DNA of 64,000 nucleotides from Cytophagaceae bacterium (lineage in GTDB: Bacteria; Bacteroidota; Bacteroidia; Cytophagales; Spirosomataceae). A model generated the notes under the pieces. It was not told the DNA's origin and searched no databases. It saw only the letters and a list, made by a program, of their open reading frames with translations. Location of the stretch: contig JAIXWQ010000005.1 in the NCBI GenBank assembly GCA_027491195.1, forward strand, positions 23,711-87,710. The letters run 5' to 3'. Each line of letters opens with the position of its first letter. Within the stretch, counting starts at the first letter, position 1. A program made the position numbers and the translations under genes. Below are positions 1 to 7,487 of the stretch, piece by piece.

Positions 1-560
1 TGGCTTTACGCCCGAATAACAATTACAGAGGAAATAAAAGAGAAGAAGAACCTTATCGTATCAATCAATTGATTCGTGGTGTCGAAGAAGTTCGATTAGT
101 AGGTGAGAATATTGAGGTGGGTGTTTATCCCTTCGCGAAAGCGCTAGAATTAGCGACAGCGCAGAGTTTAGATTTAGTGGAGATTTCTCCTAAAGCGGTC
201 CCTCCTGTTTGTAAGATCATTGATTATGCTAAATTTAAGTACGATCAAAAGAAGAAGCAAAAGGAAATCAAGGCTAACGCTACCAAAACAGTGATCAAAG
301 AAATTCGTTTCGGTCCTAACACGGATGAACACGATTTCAATTTCAAATTAAAGCACGCGGTTAATTTCTTGAAAGAAGGAGCAAAAGTGAAAGCTTATGT
401 GCACTTTGTGGGTAGAACGATCGTGTTTAAAGAGCGTGGTGAAATGTTATTATTAAACTTCGCTAAAGGTTTAGAGGACGTAGGTAAGCCAGACGATATG
501 CCTAAATTAGAGGGTAAGCGTATGAGCATCATCTTCTCCCCTAAAGCTATCAAGAAATAA
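1..560 (+). CDS. infC: Translation initiation factor IF-3 (5' end one base outside the window)
   Basis: IF-3 binds the 30S subunit, checks initiator tRNA pairing and keeps subunits apart. The frame is open from base 3 (Ala-Leu-Arg-Pro...) to TAA at 558-560. The window opens with TG in front of that frame, so the ATG very probably starts one base before base 1, giving about 186 residues. Visible landmarks are the N-domain segment [15 protein letters not shown], a lysine-rich linker ([10 protein letters not shown]) and the C-domain start [14 protein letters not shown]. The TTG at 69 is inside the conserved N domain and is not a credible start. It heads the usual infC-rpmI-rplT order. Outside Bacteroidota infC often starts at AUU; that cannot be judged here. 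Confidence 0.95.
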   Translation, partial: ALRPNNNYRGNKREEEPYRINQLIRGVEEVRLVGENIEVGVYPFAKALELATAQSLDLVEISPKAVPPVCKIIDYAKFKYDQKKKQKEIKANATKTVIKEIRFGPNTDEHDFNFKLKHAVNFLKEGAKVKAYVHFVGRTIVFKERGEMLLLNFAKGLEDVGKPDDMPKLEGKRMSIIFSPKAIKK

Positions 561-598
561 TTTTCAAACGGATGCTGGAATTATAGAGTAATATTTAG

Positions 599-606
599 TA
601 CTTTTG
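599..606 (+). promoter_or_regulatory. Candidate promoter -7 element upstream of rpmI
   Basis: TACTTTTG fits the Bacteroidota -7 consensus TAnnTTTG exactly. It lies in the 89-base gap after infC, 43 bases before the rpmI ATG, so the ribosomal protein genes may have their own start besides read-through from infC. No clear TTTG -33 element is seen at the right distance. Confidence 0.4.
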
Positions 607-649
607 CATTCCAAATTTCAAAATTTAATTTTTACATAATTATCAAACA

Positions 650-844
650 ATGCCAAAAATTAAAACTAACTCTGGAGCGAAAAAACGTTTCAAAGTAACG
701 GGAACTGGTAAGATTAAGCGTAAACATGCTTTTCACAGCCATATCCTAACTAAAAAAACAACTAAGCAAAAGCGTAATTTAGTTCACGCAACCTTAGTTC
801 ACCCATCTGATATGGACCGCGTTAATTTAATGCTAGGTCTTTAA
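650..844 (+). CDS. rpmI: 50S ribosomal protein L35
   Basis: Small, very basic large-subunit protein of 64 residues, the normal L35 length. The start [20 protein letters not shown] and the central [11 protein letters not shown] are the L35 signature. It lies between infC and rplT, the order seen in most bacteria. In other phyla this operon is controlled by L20 binding its own leader. Here the 84-base rpmI-rplT gap and the 89-base infC-rpmI gap are long enough for such a structure, but I see no recognisable one. Confidence 0.97.
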   Translation: MPKIKTNSGAKKRFKVTGTGKIKRKHAFHSHILTKKTTKQKRNLVHATLVHPSDMDRVNLMLGL

Positions 845-928
845 TTAGAATTTAAGTTATTGTTAAACCAGAAAGAAGGCCTAAAAAAGTAATCATCAGA
901 TTCGCCTCATTTCAAAAAACAAAAAATT

Positions 929-1273
929 ATGCCAAGAAGTGTCAATCACGTAGCCTCAAGAGCTAGAAGAAAGAAAATCCTTAAGTTAGCGAAAGGATTC
1001 TACGGTCGCGGAAAAAATGTCTGGACAGTAGCAAAAAACAAAGTAGAGAAAGGTTTGCAATATGCATACCGTGACCGTAAAGTTAAGAAAAGAGATTTTC
1101 GTGGTTTATGGATCCAACGTATCAATGCAGCAGCTCGTATCGAAGGTCTTTCTTACTCAGCATTCATGGGTAAATTCAATAAATCTGGAATGACTTTAAA
1201 TCGTAAAGTTTTAGCTGACTTAGCGATGAATCACCCAGAAGCTTTCAAAGCAGTTGTGAAGAACTTGAAGTAA
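929..1273 (+). CDS. rplT: 50S ribosomal protein L20
   Basis: L20 (114 residues, normal length) binds 23S rRNA early in large-subunit assembly. The N-terminus [19 protein letters not shown], then [10 protein letters not shown], and the C-terminal globular part ([18 protein letters not shown]) are diagnostic. It is the last gene of the infC-rpmI-rplT unit and is followed within 25 bases by a strong intrinsic terminator. Confidence 0.97.
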   Translation: MPRSVNHVASRARRKKILKLAKGFYGRGKNVWTVAKNKVEKGLQYAYRDRKVKKRDFRGLWIQRINAAARIEGLSYSAFMGKFNKSGMTLNRKVLADLAMNHPEAFKAVVKNLK

Positions 1274-1294
1274 TTCTTGTTCAACCATAAAGAG

Positions 1295-1323
1295 AGCCTC
1301 GAATTTTTCGAGGCTTTTTTTTA
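1295..1323 (+). terminator. Intrinsic terminator after rplT
   Basis: A perfect 9-base-pair stem (AGCCTCGAA / TTCGAGGCT, 1295-1303 with 1307-1315) with a TTT loop is followed directly by a run of T. It separates the ribosomal operon from the next gene, whose promoter motif starts five bases later. Confidence 0.9.
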
Positions 1324-1327
1324 TGCC

Positions 1328-1335
1328 TATATTTG
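1328..1335 (+). promoter_or_regulatory. Promoter -7 element for the desulfurase operon
   Basis: TATATTTG is an exact TAnnTTTG match only seven bases before the ATG at 1343. If the usual spacing holds, the transcript would have a leader of only a few bases. It lies directly behind the rplT terminator, as expected for a new transcription unit. Confidence 0.55.
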
Positions 1336-1342
1336 CCAAAGA

Positions 1343-2428
1343 ATGAGGAATCAGCCAATCTATCTTGATTATGCAGCAACTACACCGGTTCACCCGGATG
1401 TACTTTCGGCTATGCTCCCCTATTTCACGGAAGTTTTTGGCAACGCGGGCTCTAGTTCCCACTTATACGGCTGGAGGGCTGCAGAAGCAGTGGAACAATC
1501 CAGAAACACCGTTGCTAGTTATTTTCAAGTAAAACCAGCAGAGGTAGTTTTCACTTCAGGTGCGACCGAATCCATTAATTTGGGAATTCGTGGTTATCTA
1601 CAAGGTAAACCCAAAGGTCATCTTATCACTAGTGCGCTAGAACATAAAGCTGTATTAGAAGTCTTTCATTCACTAGAGAACGAGGGTTGGCAGGTGACCT
1701 ATATAAAGGAGGTTTCTGAATTAGCCTCCGTGTTTAGACCTGATACGGCATTAGTTTCCTTGATGCTCGTTAATAACGAATTAGGATCCATTTTGCCTTA
1801 TCAGGACGTACTCAAACTTTGTGAAGCTAGAGACATTTGTTTTCATTCGGATGCTACACAGGCTTTGGGTAAAATGGAATTGGATTTAAATCATTTACCT
1901 CATTTAATTAGCTTTAGCGGACATAAAATTTATGGACCTAAAGGTATTGGTGGATTAATCACTAGAAAGCCTATTCAAGCTATATCCTATGGTGGCGGTC
2001 AAGAACGAGGGTTAAGACCTGGAACATTACCAGTACCTTTGATCGTTGGTTTAGCGAAAGCCATGGAGTTAATTCCTGAGTTATTATCTAAATCTGCTTT
2101 TTACAAGGCATCTATAGAAAAGTTAAAGACGATTATACCTGCCGATTCCCTAAATACACCAACTAATTCAGTACCCTCCATCTTGAATTTCACGCTGAAA
2201 GGAGCTGATTGGGAGCGCATGTTTCAGGTATTGAACGTACTTGCTTTTTCGAATGGTTCGGCTTGTAATGCCAAGACTGAACTACCTTCGCATGTGTTAA
2301 AAGCTATCGGTCATTCTGATGAGGATGCTTTAGCGAGCGCTCGATTTAGTTTAGGCTATTTTACAAACTCTGAAGAGGTAGATGTAATTTGTGAAGTTCT
2401 GTCTCAAAAATTACCCCAGCTCCTATGA
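1343..2428 (+). CDS. Cysteine desulfurase family protein (NifS/IscS-like)
   Basis: PLP enzyme of the aminotransferase class V fold that takes sulfur from cysteine as a persulfide. 361 residues. Start chosen at MRNQPIYLDYAATTPVHPDV, the family N-terminus; the frame continues upstream, but only through the terminator. Visible features are TSGATESINL (about 71-80), HSDATQALGK, the PLP lysine K195 in SGHKIYGPKG, GGGQERGLRPGT and the active cysteine C308 in SNGSACNAK. The last four bases overlap xdhC (ATGA). In Rhodobacter a NifS-type enzyme works with XdhC to sulfurate the molybdenum cofactor of xanthine dehydrogenase, so this pairing suggests that role rather than general Fe-S assembly. That is inference; no molybdoenzyme is in the window. 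Confidence 0.85.
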   Translation: MRNQPIYLDYAATTPVHPDVLSAMLPYFTEVFGNAGSSSHLYGWRAAEAVEQSRNTVASYFQVKPAEVVFTSGATESINLGIRGYLQGKPKGHLITSALEHKAVLEVFHSLENEGWQVTYIKEVSELASVFRPDTALVSLMLVNNELGSILPYQDVLKLCEARDICFHSDATQALGKMELDLNHLPHLISFSGHKIYGPKGIGGLITRKPIQAISYGGGQERGLRPGTLPVPLIVGLAKAMELIPELLSKSAFYKASIEKLKTIIPADSLNTPTNSVPSILNFTLKGADWERMFQVLNVLAFSNGSACNAKTELPSHVLKAIGHSDEDALASARFSLGYFTNSEEVDVICEVLSQKLPQLL

Positions 2429-3393
2429 AAGAATTAATTCAAATTATTCAGCAAGTCAAGGAGCTACAAAAGACCGAAAGGAAGTTTGTTTTAGCCACAG
2501 TCGTGCAAGTGGATGGCAGTGCCTACCGTCGACCAGGTGCACGAATGTTGATCTCTGAAGAAGGAGATTGGTGGGGAGGAATCTCTGGAGGGTGTTTAGA
2601 GGGTGATATTTTAAAAAAAGCTCAATTAGCGCTCTATTCACAAGAATATAAATCGATTACCTATGATACACGAGAGGAAGATCCTTTTGCTTTAGGTATC
2701 GGATTAGGATGTCAAGGTGTGATAGAGATTCATATAAATCCTTTTCAAGATCAGATTAATCAGCTTGTAACAGCCTTAGAAGATCACATTCAAGGAAATG
2801 TAGCTCATACTTTATCCATCTGTTATGCTGGAGATTTTCAAATTTCGCTAGAAGAAGCGGCTGAATCTCATGCAAGTAAATGGGCAGAGGATACTTTCAC
2901 TGAATTCTTGCCGGCACCGATGACGGTATGGCTTTTTGGGAATCAGTTTGATTCACATGCTTTTATTCATCAAGCCGCTTTATTGTCTTGGCGCGTGAAT
3001 TGGGTGGGTATTTTGTCTAAAATGAAGGCTAATTTGCCTGTTAATGGGCGATCTAGTTATGAGGATTTTGGGACTATAAAAAACTCCGATTATGTCGTGA
3101 TGATGACCCACGATTTAGACAAGGATGTTAAGATTTTACAGCGCTTAATTGAATTGCATACAAAACCTGCTTATGTAGGAATTTTAGGACCTAAGAAAAG
3201 ATTTGAAAAGCTTCAAAACCATTTTGAAGCAGATTTAGTTACACAATTACCTATCGCTACTCCCATCGGATTAGATCTAGGTGCTGAAGGCCCAGAAGAG
3301 ATTGCGATTTCTATTCTGGCTGAGATTTTATCTATAAAAAACAACAGAAACGGACAGCGCTTACATCTACGTGATCGAGCTATCCACGAATAA
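2425..3393 (+). CDS. XdhC/CoxI family molybdenum-cofactor maturation protein
   Basis: XdhC proteins bind molybdopterin cofactor, protect its sulfurated form and insert it into xanthine dehydrogenase or CO dehydrogenase relatives. 322 residues. The N-terminal XdhC_CoxI domain (about 1-110) shows ATVVQVDGSAYRRPGARM and ISGGCLEGD. The C-terminal Rossmann-like XdhC domain (about 165-300) shows VWLFGNQFDSHAF and YVGILGPKKR. It overlaps the desulfurase by four bases and is followed at once by the DUF3050 gene, so all three should be co-transcribed. Family assignment is firm; the client enzyme is unknown. Confidence 0.85.
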   Translation: MKELIQIIQQVKELQKTERKFVLATVVQVDGSAYRRPGARMLISEEGDWWGGISGGCLEGDILKKAQLALYSQEYKSITYDTREEDPFALGIGLGCQGVIEIHINPFQDQINQLVTALEDHIQGNVAHTLSICYAGDFQISLEEAAESHASKWAEDTFTEFLPAPMTVWLFGNQFDSHAFIHQAALLSWRVNWVGILSKMKANLPVNGRSSYEDFGTIKNSDYVVMMTHDLDKDVKILQRLIELHTKPAYVGILGPKKRFEKLQNHFEADLVTQLPIATPIGLDLGAEGPEEIAISILAEILSIKNNRNGQRLHLRDRAIHE

Positions 3394-3394
3394 T

Positions 3395-4159
3395 ATGAGT
3401 ACACAAATAGACCGCCTAAAAAATACGATTGCGCCCCTACGAGAGGCATTAGTTCAACATCCGATTAATTCCTTCATTCAAAGTCCAGCTGAATTAGAAG
3501 TGTTTATGCAGCATCACGTTTTTGCTGTTTGGGATTTTATGTCCTTAGTTAAGAAGTTGCAGCAGGAATTTACCTGTGTTGAACTTCCTTGGAATTCGAA
3601 AGGCCCCGCCGAAGTTCGTTACTTAATTAATGAGATTGTCTTAGGTGAAGAGTCGGATGTAGACCAAAATGGTGTCTATATTAGTCATTTCGAACTTTAT
3701 TTACGTGCTATGGAGGAATTGTCTTTCATGCCCTCTCCTTTTCTACAAGAGTTGAGAACGTATGCAAGTTTAGATGAATTACTTTTGGCCATACCAAAGG
3801 CTGCGATTCCGGAGTCTGTGAAGCAATTTTTAAGCTTCACTTTTTCTGCGATTAAAAATAGAACCCCTGAGGAGGTGGCAGCCATCTTTACCTTTGGAAG
3901 AGAAGATATTATCCCTGAAATGTTCCAAGTGATTGTGGATCAATTGAAAAGAGATGCGCCGGAGAAGGTAGAAACCTTAGTCTATTACCTAGAACGGCAC
4001 ATTGAAGTAGACGGTGGTCATCACAGTGAATTAGCATATCGGATGATGGATTATCTGTGCGGTGATGAGGAGGAAAAATGGGCACGCGCTACGCAAGCAG
4101 CAGTTGAATCGTTACAGGTGAGACTTAAGTTGTGGGATGGTATTGTCCACAATAGATAA
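3395..4159 (+). CDS. DUF3050 family protein (heme-oxygenase-like fold)
   Basis: 254 residues. Start chosen at MSTQIDRLKNTIAPLREALV, one base after the xdhC stop; an upstream TTG in frame would only overlap xdhC. The sequence HHVFAVWDFMSLVKKLQQE and later HIEVDGGHHSELAYRMM are typical of DUF3050, a Bacteroidota-rich family predicted to share the all-helical heme oxygenase/TENA fold. Conserved histidines and acidic residues (HHVFAVWD, HIEVDGGHHSE) look like a metal site; some enzymes of this fold are non-heme di-iron oxygenases. The substrate is unknown. Third gene of the desulfurase-xdhC operon, convergent with dnaK. Confidence 0.8.
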   Translation: MSTQIDRLKNTIAPLREALVQHPINSFIQSPAELEVFMQHHVFAVWDFMSLVKKLQQEFTCVELPWNSKGPAEVRYLINEIVLGEESDVDQNGVYISHFELYLRAMEELSFMPSPFLQELRTYASLDELLLAIPKAAIPESVKQFLSFTFSAIKNRTPEEVAAIFTFGREDIIPEMFQVIVDQLKRDAPEKVETLVYYLERHIEVDGGHHSELAYRMMDYLCGDEEEKWARATQAAVESLQVRLKLWDGIVHNR

Positions 4160-4161
4160 GA

Positions 4162-4210
4162 GAGTATAGAGTAGAGAGTATAGAGTAGAGATTATAGAGT
4201 AGAGATATGG
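4162..4210 (+). repeat. Tandem heptamer array after the DUF3050 gene
   Basis: Seven consecutive 7-base units: GAGTATA, GAGTAGA, GAGTATA, GAGTAGA, GATTATA, GAGTAGA, GATATGG. The array starts two bases after the DUF3050 stop and ends just before the shared terminator. The same heptamers occur inverted at 24659-24728. The purine-rich strand is the sense strand of the gene it follows. Confidence 0.85.
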
Positions 4211-4212
4211 AA

Positions 4213-4250
4213 TAAAAAAAGCCCGATCTAGTGATAGACCGGGCTTTTAA
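4213..4250. terminator. Bidirectional terminator between DUF3050 gene and dnaK
   Basis: A hairpin AGCCCGaTCT ... AGAcCGGGCT (4220-4245) is flanked by an A run on the left and a T-rich stretch on the right, so it can end transcription from both convergent genes. Confidence 0.8.
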
Positions 4251-4265
4251 TTTTACCGCTTGGGC

Positions 4266-6158
4266 TTATTTTACCTCTTCGAAAGAAACATCTTCCGCGC
4301 CGCCGTCAGAACCATTTGCATCTGCATTTGCTGTAGGTTCGCCACCTTCAGCGCCAGCACCTGCTGCATACATCTCTTGAGACGCTGCTGTCCAAGCCGT
4401 GTTTAATTTTTCTAAACCTGCATCGATACCCGCTAAATCTTGTGAAGCATGTGCCACTTTCAATTCAGCTAAAGCACCTTCGATTGCCGTTTTATTTCCT
4501 TCCGATAATTTCTCACCGTATTCTTTCAATTGCTTGTCAGATTGGAAAATCAACGCATCAGCTTGATTGATTTTTTCTACTTTTTCTTTTTCTAATTTAT
4601 CTGATGCTTCGTTTGCTTTCGCTTCGTTACGCATCTTCTCGATATCCTCGTCAGTTAAGCCGCTAGATGCCTCGATACGGATTTTTTGCTCCTTACCCGT
4701 TCCTTTGTCTTTCGCAGATACGTTTAAGATACCATTCGCATCGATATCAAAAGTTACTTCGATTTGAGGCACACCACGTTGTGCTGGCGGTAAACCATCT
4801 AAGTGGAAACGACCTAATGAACGGTTATCTTTCGCCATTGGACGCTCTCCTTGAAGTACGTTTAATTCTACTGAAGGTTGGTTATCCGCTGCCGTTGAGA
4901 ATGTCTCAGACTTCTTCGTAGGAATTGTTGTGTTTGCTTCAATCAATTTCGTGAACACGCCACCCATTGTTTCGATACCTAAAGAAAGAGGTGTTACGTC
5001 TAATAAAAGAACGTCTTTCACTTCTCCTGTTAATACACCACCTTGGATAGCAGCTCCGATCGCAACCACTTCATCTGGATTCACTCCTTTTGAAGGCTTT
5101 TTGCCAAAGAATTTCTCTACTTCCTCCTGAATACGTGGAATACGAGTCGAACCACCTACTAAGATTACCTCATCGATATCAGAGTTCGTGTATCCAGCGT
5201 TTTTCATCGCACGCTTACAAGGTTCTAAGGTACGTTGGATTAAGCTATCAGCGATTTGCTCGAATTTAGCACGTGTTAATGAGCGTACTAAGTGCTTAGG
5301 GATACCATCTACCGGCATAATGTACGGTAAGTTGATTTCTGTAGAAGCACTAGAGCTTAATTCGATCTTCGCTTTTTCAGCCGCTTCTTTTAAGCGTTGT
5401 AAAGCCATTGGATCTTTACGTAAGTCGATGTTCTCGTCAGCGATGAATTCTTCAGCTAACCAGTTGATAATCACTTGGTCAAAGTCGTCACCTCCTAAGT
5501 GCGTATCACCGTCAGTCGATTTTACTTCGAATACACCATCACCTAATTCAAGTACTGAAACGTCGAATGTACCGCCACCTAAGTCGAATACAGCGATTTT
5601 CATGTCTTTACCACCTTTGTCTACACCGTATGCTAAAGCAGCTGCTGTAGGCTCGTTGATGATACGTTTTACTTCTAAACCAGCGATTTGACCTGCTTCT
5701 TTAGTCGCTTGACGTTCTGCATCGTTAAAGTAGGCTGGAACTGTGATAACGGCTTCTGTTACTGTTTGGCCTAAATAGTCTTCAGCTGTTTGCTTCATTT
5801 TTGTCAAAATCTGCGCTGAAATCTCTTGAGGTGTGTATAAACGATCGCCGATACGAACACGTGGAGTATCATTGTTTCCTTGCTCTACTGAGTAAGAAAT
5901 CGTTTTTAATTCAGAGCTTACCTCTGAGTATTTTTTACCCATGAATCGCTTCACAGATGAAATTGTGTTTTGTGGATTTGTAATCGCTTGTCTTTTTGCA
6001 GGATCTCCTACTTTACGTTCGCCGTTCTCTAAAAATGCAACGATCGATGGAGTCGTACGTCTACCTTCTGAGTTTGCAATAACGACTGCCTCGTTCCCTT
6101 CCATTACCGCCACACATGAGTTGGTGGTTCCTAAGTCAATTCCAATAATTTTTCCCAT
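4266..6158 (-). CDS. dnaK: Chaperone protein DnaK (Hsp70)
   Basis: ATP-driven Hsp70 chaperone, 630 residues. Start chosen at [20 protein letters not shown], the family N-terminus; nine further residues could be read upstream but are not conserved. The nucleotide-binding domain shows [18 protein letters not shown] and [11 protein letters not shown], the linker is [15 protein letters not shown], and the substrate domain follows from about residue 390. The C-terminal lid ends in an acidic tail with EDVSFEEVK, close to the EEVD-like ends of bacterial DnaK. It stands alone, without grpE or dnaJ beside it. No CIRCE element was found in the upstream gap. Confidence 0.98.
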   Translation of the reverse strand: MGKIIGIDLGTTNSCVAVMEGNEAVVIANSEGRRTTPSIVAFLENGERKVGDPAKRQAITNPQNTISSVKRFMGKKYSEVSSELKTISYSVEQGNNDTPRVRIGDRLYTPQEISAQILTKMKQTAEDYLGQTVTEAVITVPAYFNDAERQATKEAGQIAGLEVKRIINEPTAAALAYGVDKGGKDMKIAVFDLGGGTFDVSVLELGDGVFEVKSTDGDTHLGGDDFDQVIINWLAEEFIADENIDLRKDPMALQRLKEAAEKAKIELSSSASTEINLPYIMPVDGIPKHLVRSLTRAKFEQIADSLIQRTLEPCKRAMKNAGYTNSDIDEVILVGGSTRIPRIQEEVEKFFGKKPSKGVNPDEVVAIGAAIQGGVLTGEVKDVLLLDVTPLSLGIETMGGVFTKLIEANTTIPTKKSETFSTAADNQPSVELNVLQGERPMAKDNRSLGRFHLDGLPPAQRGVPQIEVTFDIDANGILNVSAKDKGTGKEQKIRIEASSGLTDEDIEKMRNEAKANEASDKLEKEKVEKINQADALIFQSDKQLKEYGEKLSEGNKTAIEGALAELKVAHASQDLAGIDAGLEKLNTAWTAASQEMYAAGAGAEGGEPTANADANGSDGGAEDVSFEEVK

Positions 6159-6226
6159 GATTATTTTTAAATATTTTGTGAGCATTTATACAAGGAATAT
6201 GCCATTTTAGATTGCCAAAGCCTTTT

Positions 6227-6241
6227 GTGACATATTGTCAC
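6227..6241. promoter_or_regulatory. Perfect inverted repeat between dnaK and the desaturase
   Basis: GTGACA-TAT-TGTCAC, a perfect dyad with six-base arms, sits near the middle of the 160-base divergent gap, 68 bases upstream of the dnaK start and 77 upstream of the desaturase start. Its size and symmetry fit an operator for a dimeric regulator (CRP/FNR-like half-sites resemble it), but no regulator is assigned. Confidence 0.35.
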
Positions 6242-6318
6242 CTTTTGATTTAAAATCTTTTATCGAACGGAAAAAATGGCGAGATGTGGTATATTTACAA
6301 TCTAAAATTGAGATCATT

Positions 6319-7323
6319 ATGTCAGAAGTGAAAGATTTTAATTGGGTGGAAGGCCCAGAGCCACATAGAGTTCGAACGCGTGCCATCGTAAGAGCGCATC
6401 CGGAGGTGAAAAATTTGATAGGAAAGAATCCAATGACTTTTGTTTGGATCCTAGCCTGTGTAGGAATGCAAATCGCGATTGCCTATTTTATTAAAGATTA
6501 TCCTTGGTGGGCAATTGTAGGTGTGGCTTGGATTTTTGGGGCTTTTCCTACGCATACCCTATTCGTATGTATTCACGAATCAGCACACAATTTGATATTC
6601 AAAAAGGATGGATGGAACGTATTTGCGGGGATCATTGCGAATTTCCCCTCTCTTTTTCCTACCGCTATTTCATTTAAGAATTTCCACCTGAAGCACCACG
6701 CTTTTCAAGGTGTACACGAATTAGATGCTGATTTACCTGATTATTGGGAAGCCAAATTGATCGATAATTATTTCATTGGAAAAATGATCTGGTTATTATT
6801 ATTCCCTTTCTTCCAAGGAATTCGTACGGCTCGTTGCATCGAATTAGCGGTGTTTGATCGTCCAGTGATTTTGAATATTATTGCCCAAATCGCTTTTGAC
6901 GCTCTTATCGTGTACTTCTGGGGTTGGTCAGCGCTGGCTTATATGGGATTAAGTTTTTTATTCTCCGTAGGTCTTCATCCGCTGGGAGCTCGTTGGATAC
7001 AAGAGCATTTCTTAGTGTTAGACAAGAATCAAGAGACTTATTCTTATTATGGTAACTTGAATGGTATCAATATGAATGTAGGATACCATAACGAACACCA
7101 TGACATGCCCTCTATTCCTTGGAATAATTTACCCAAATTAAAGGCGGCTGCTCCAGAGTTTTATGATAATTTAAAATACCATACTTCCTTTGTGAAATTG
7201 TTCTTTACTTTCCTCTTCTCTCAAGAAATTGGCTTGTATTCACGTATTGCCCGTAAAGAACGTGGTGGTGTACCTTTGACGGATAAGTCCATGCCGGATG
7301 TGGAGCTAGTAAATAAAGCTTAG
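6319..7323 (+). CDS. Sphingolipid delta-4-desaturase-like membrane fatty acid desaturase
   Basis: Integral-membrane di-iron desaturase of 334 residues. The N-terminus DFNWVEGPEPHRVRTRAIV followed by AHPEVKNLIG matches the Lipid_DES domain of dihydroceramide delta-4-desaturases (DEGS1 type). The three histidine boxes are HESAH (86-90), HLKHH (123-127) and HNEHH (257-261), with hydrophobic spans around 42-57, 63-82 and 186-222. Start chosen at MSEVKDFNW; 28 extra residues upstream are unlike the family. Many Bacteroidota make sphingolipids, so the enzyme may desaturate a long-chain base, but no serine palmitoyltransferase gene is in the window. A TATATTTA motif at 6290-6297 is a possible -7 element. 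Confidence 0.8.
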   Translation: MSEVKDFNWVEGPEPHRVRTRAIVRAHPEVKNLIGKNPMTFVWILACVGMQIAIAYFIKDYPWWAIVGVAWIFGAFPTHTLFVCIHESAHNLIFKKDGWNVFAGIIANFPSLFPTAISFKNFHLKHHAFQGVHELDADLPDYWEAKLIDNYFIGKMIWLLLFPFFQGIRTARCIELAVFDRPVILNIIAQIAFDALIVYFWGWSALAYMGLSFLFSVGLHPLGARWIQEHFLVLDKNQETYSYYGNLNGINMNVGYHNEHHDMPSIPWNNLPKLKAAAPEFYDNLKYHTSFVKLFFTFLFSQEIGLYSRIARKERGGVPLTDKSMPDVELVNKA

Positions 7324-7333
7324 AGCTTTATTT

Positions 7334-7368
7334 AAAGCATAAAGTATAAAGTACAAAGAATAGAGATG
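7334..7368 (+). repeat. Tandem heptamer array after the desaturase
   Basis: Five 7-base units in phase: AAAGCAT, AAAGTAT, AAAGTAC, AAAGAAT, AGAGATG. It begins 10 bases after the desaturase stop. An inverted copy with the same units lies at 7453-7487 on the far side of the terminator, belonging to the convergent gene. Confidence 0.8.
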
Positions 7369-7416
7369 GTATCGCCCCTGGCGATGAGTATAGGAAATGT
7401 TTTTCACGCATTAATT

Positions 7417-7447
7417 AAAAAAGGGATCCATATGAGATCCCTTTTTT
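7417..7447. terminator. Bidirectional terminator between desaturase and maltose phosphorylase
   Basis: AAAAAAGGGATC (7417-7428) pairs perfectly with GATCCCTTTTTT (7436-7447) around a seven-base loop. The A and T runs form part of the stem, so it works on both strands for the two convergent genes. Confidence 0.85.
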
Positions 7448-7452
7448 AATAT

Positions 7453-7487
7453 ATACTTTATACTTTATTATTTGTGCTTTATGCTTT
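7453..7487 (-). repeat. Tandem heptamer array overlapping the maltose phosphorylase stop
   Basis: Five 7-base units on the plus strand: ATACTTT, ATACTTT, ATTATTT, GTGCTTT, ATGCTTT. Read on the gene strand, the TAA stop is the first three bases of TAAAGCA, followed by CAAATAA, TAAAGTA, TAAAGTA. The purine-rich strand is again the sense strand. Confidence 0.8.

Noticed and set aside
1220..1462. Minus-strand open frame across the rplT terminator
   Set aside because: It spans a strong terminator and two real genes on the other strand and has no protein-like features.
5188..5691. Long open frame on the plus strand within dnaK
   Set aside because: It is a mirror of the dnaK coding sequence, shows no recognisable protein features, and dnaK codon structure explains it. 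The same applies to the other opposite-strand frames inside dnaK, the FAD dehydrogenase, ligA and pheA genes.
6159..6318. CIRCE (HrcA) element upstream of dnaK
   Set aside because: No TTAGCACTC-N9-GAGTGCTAA or close variant is present; the GTGACA dyad is different in sequence and spacing.
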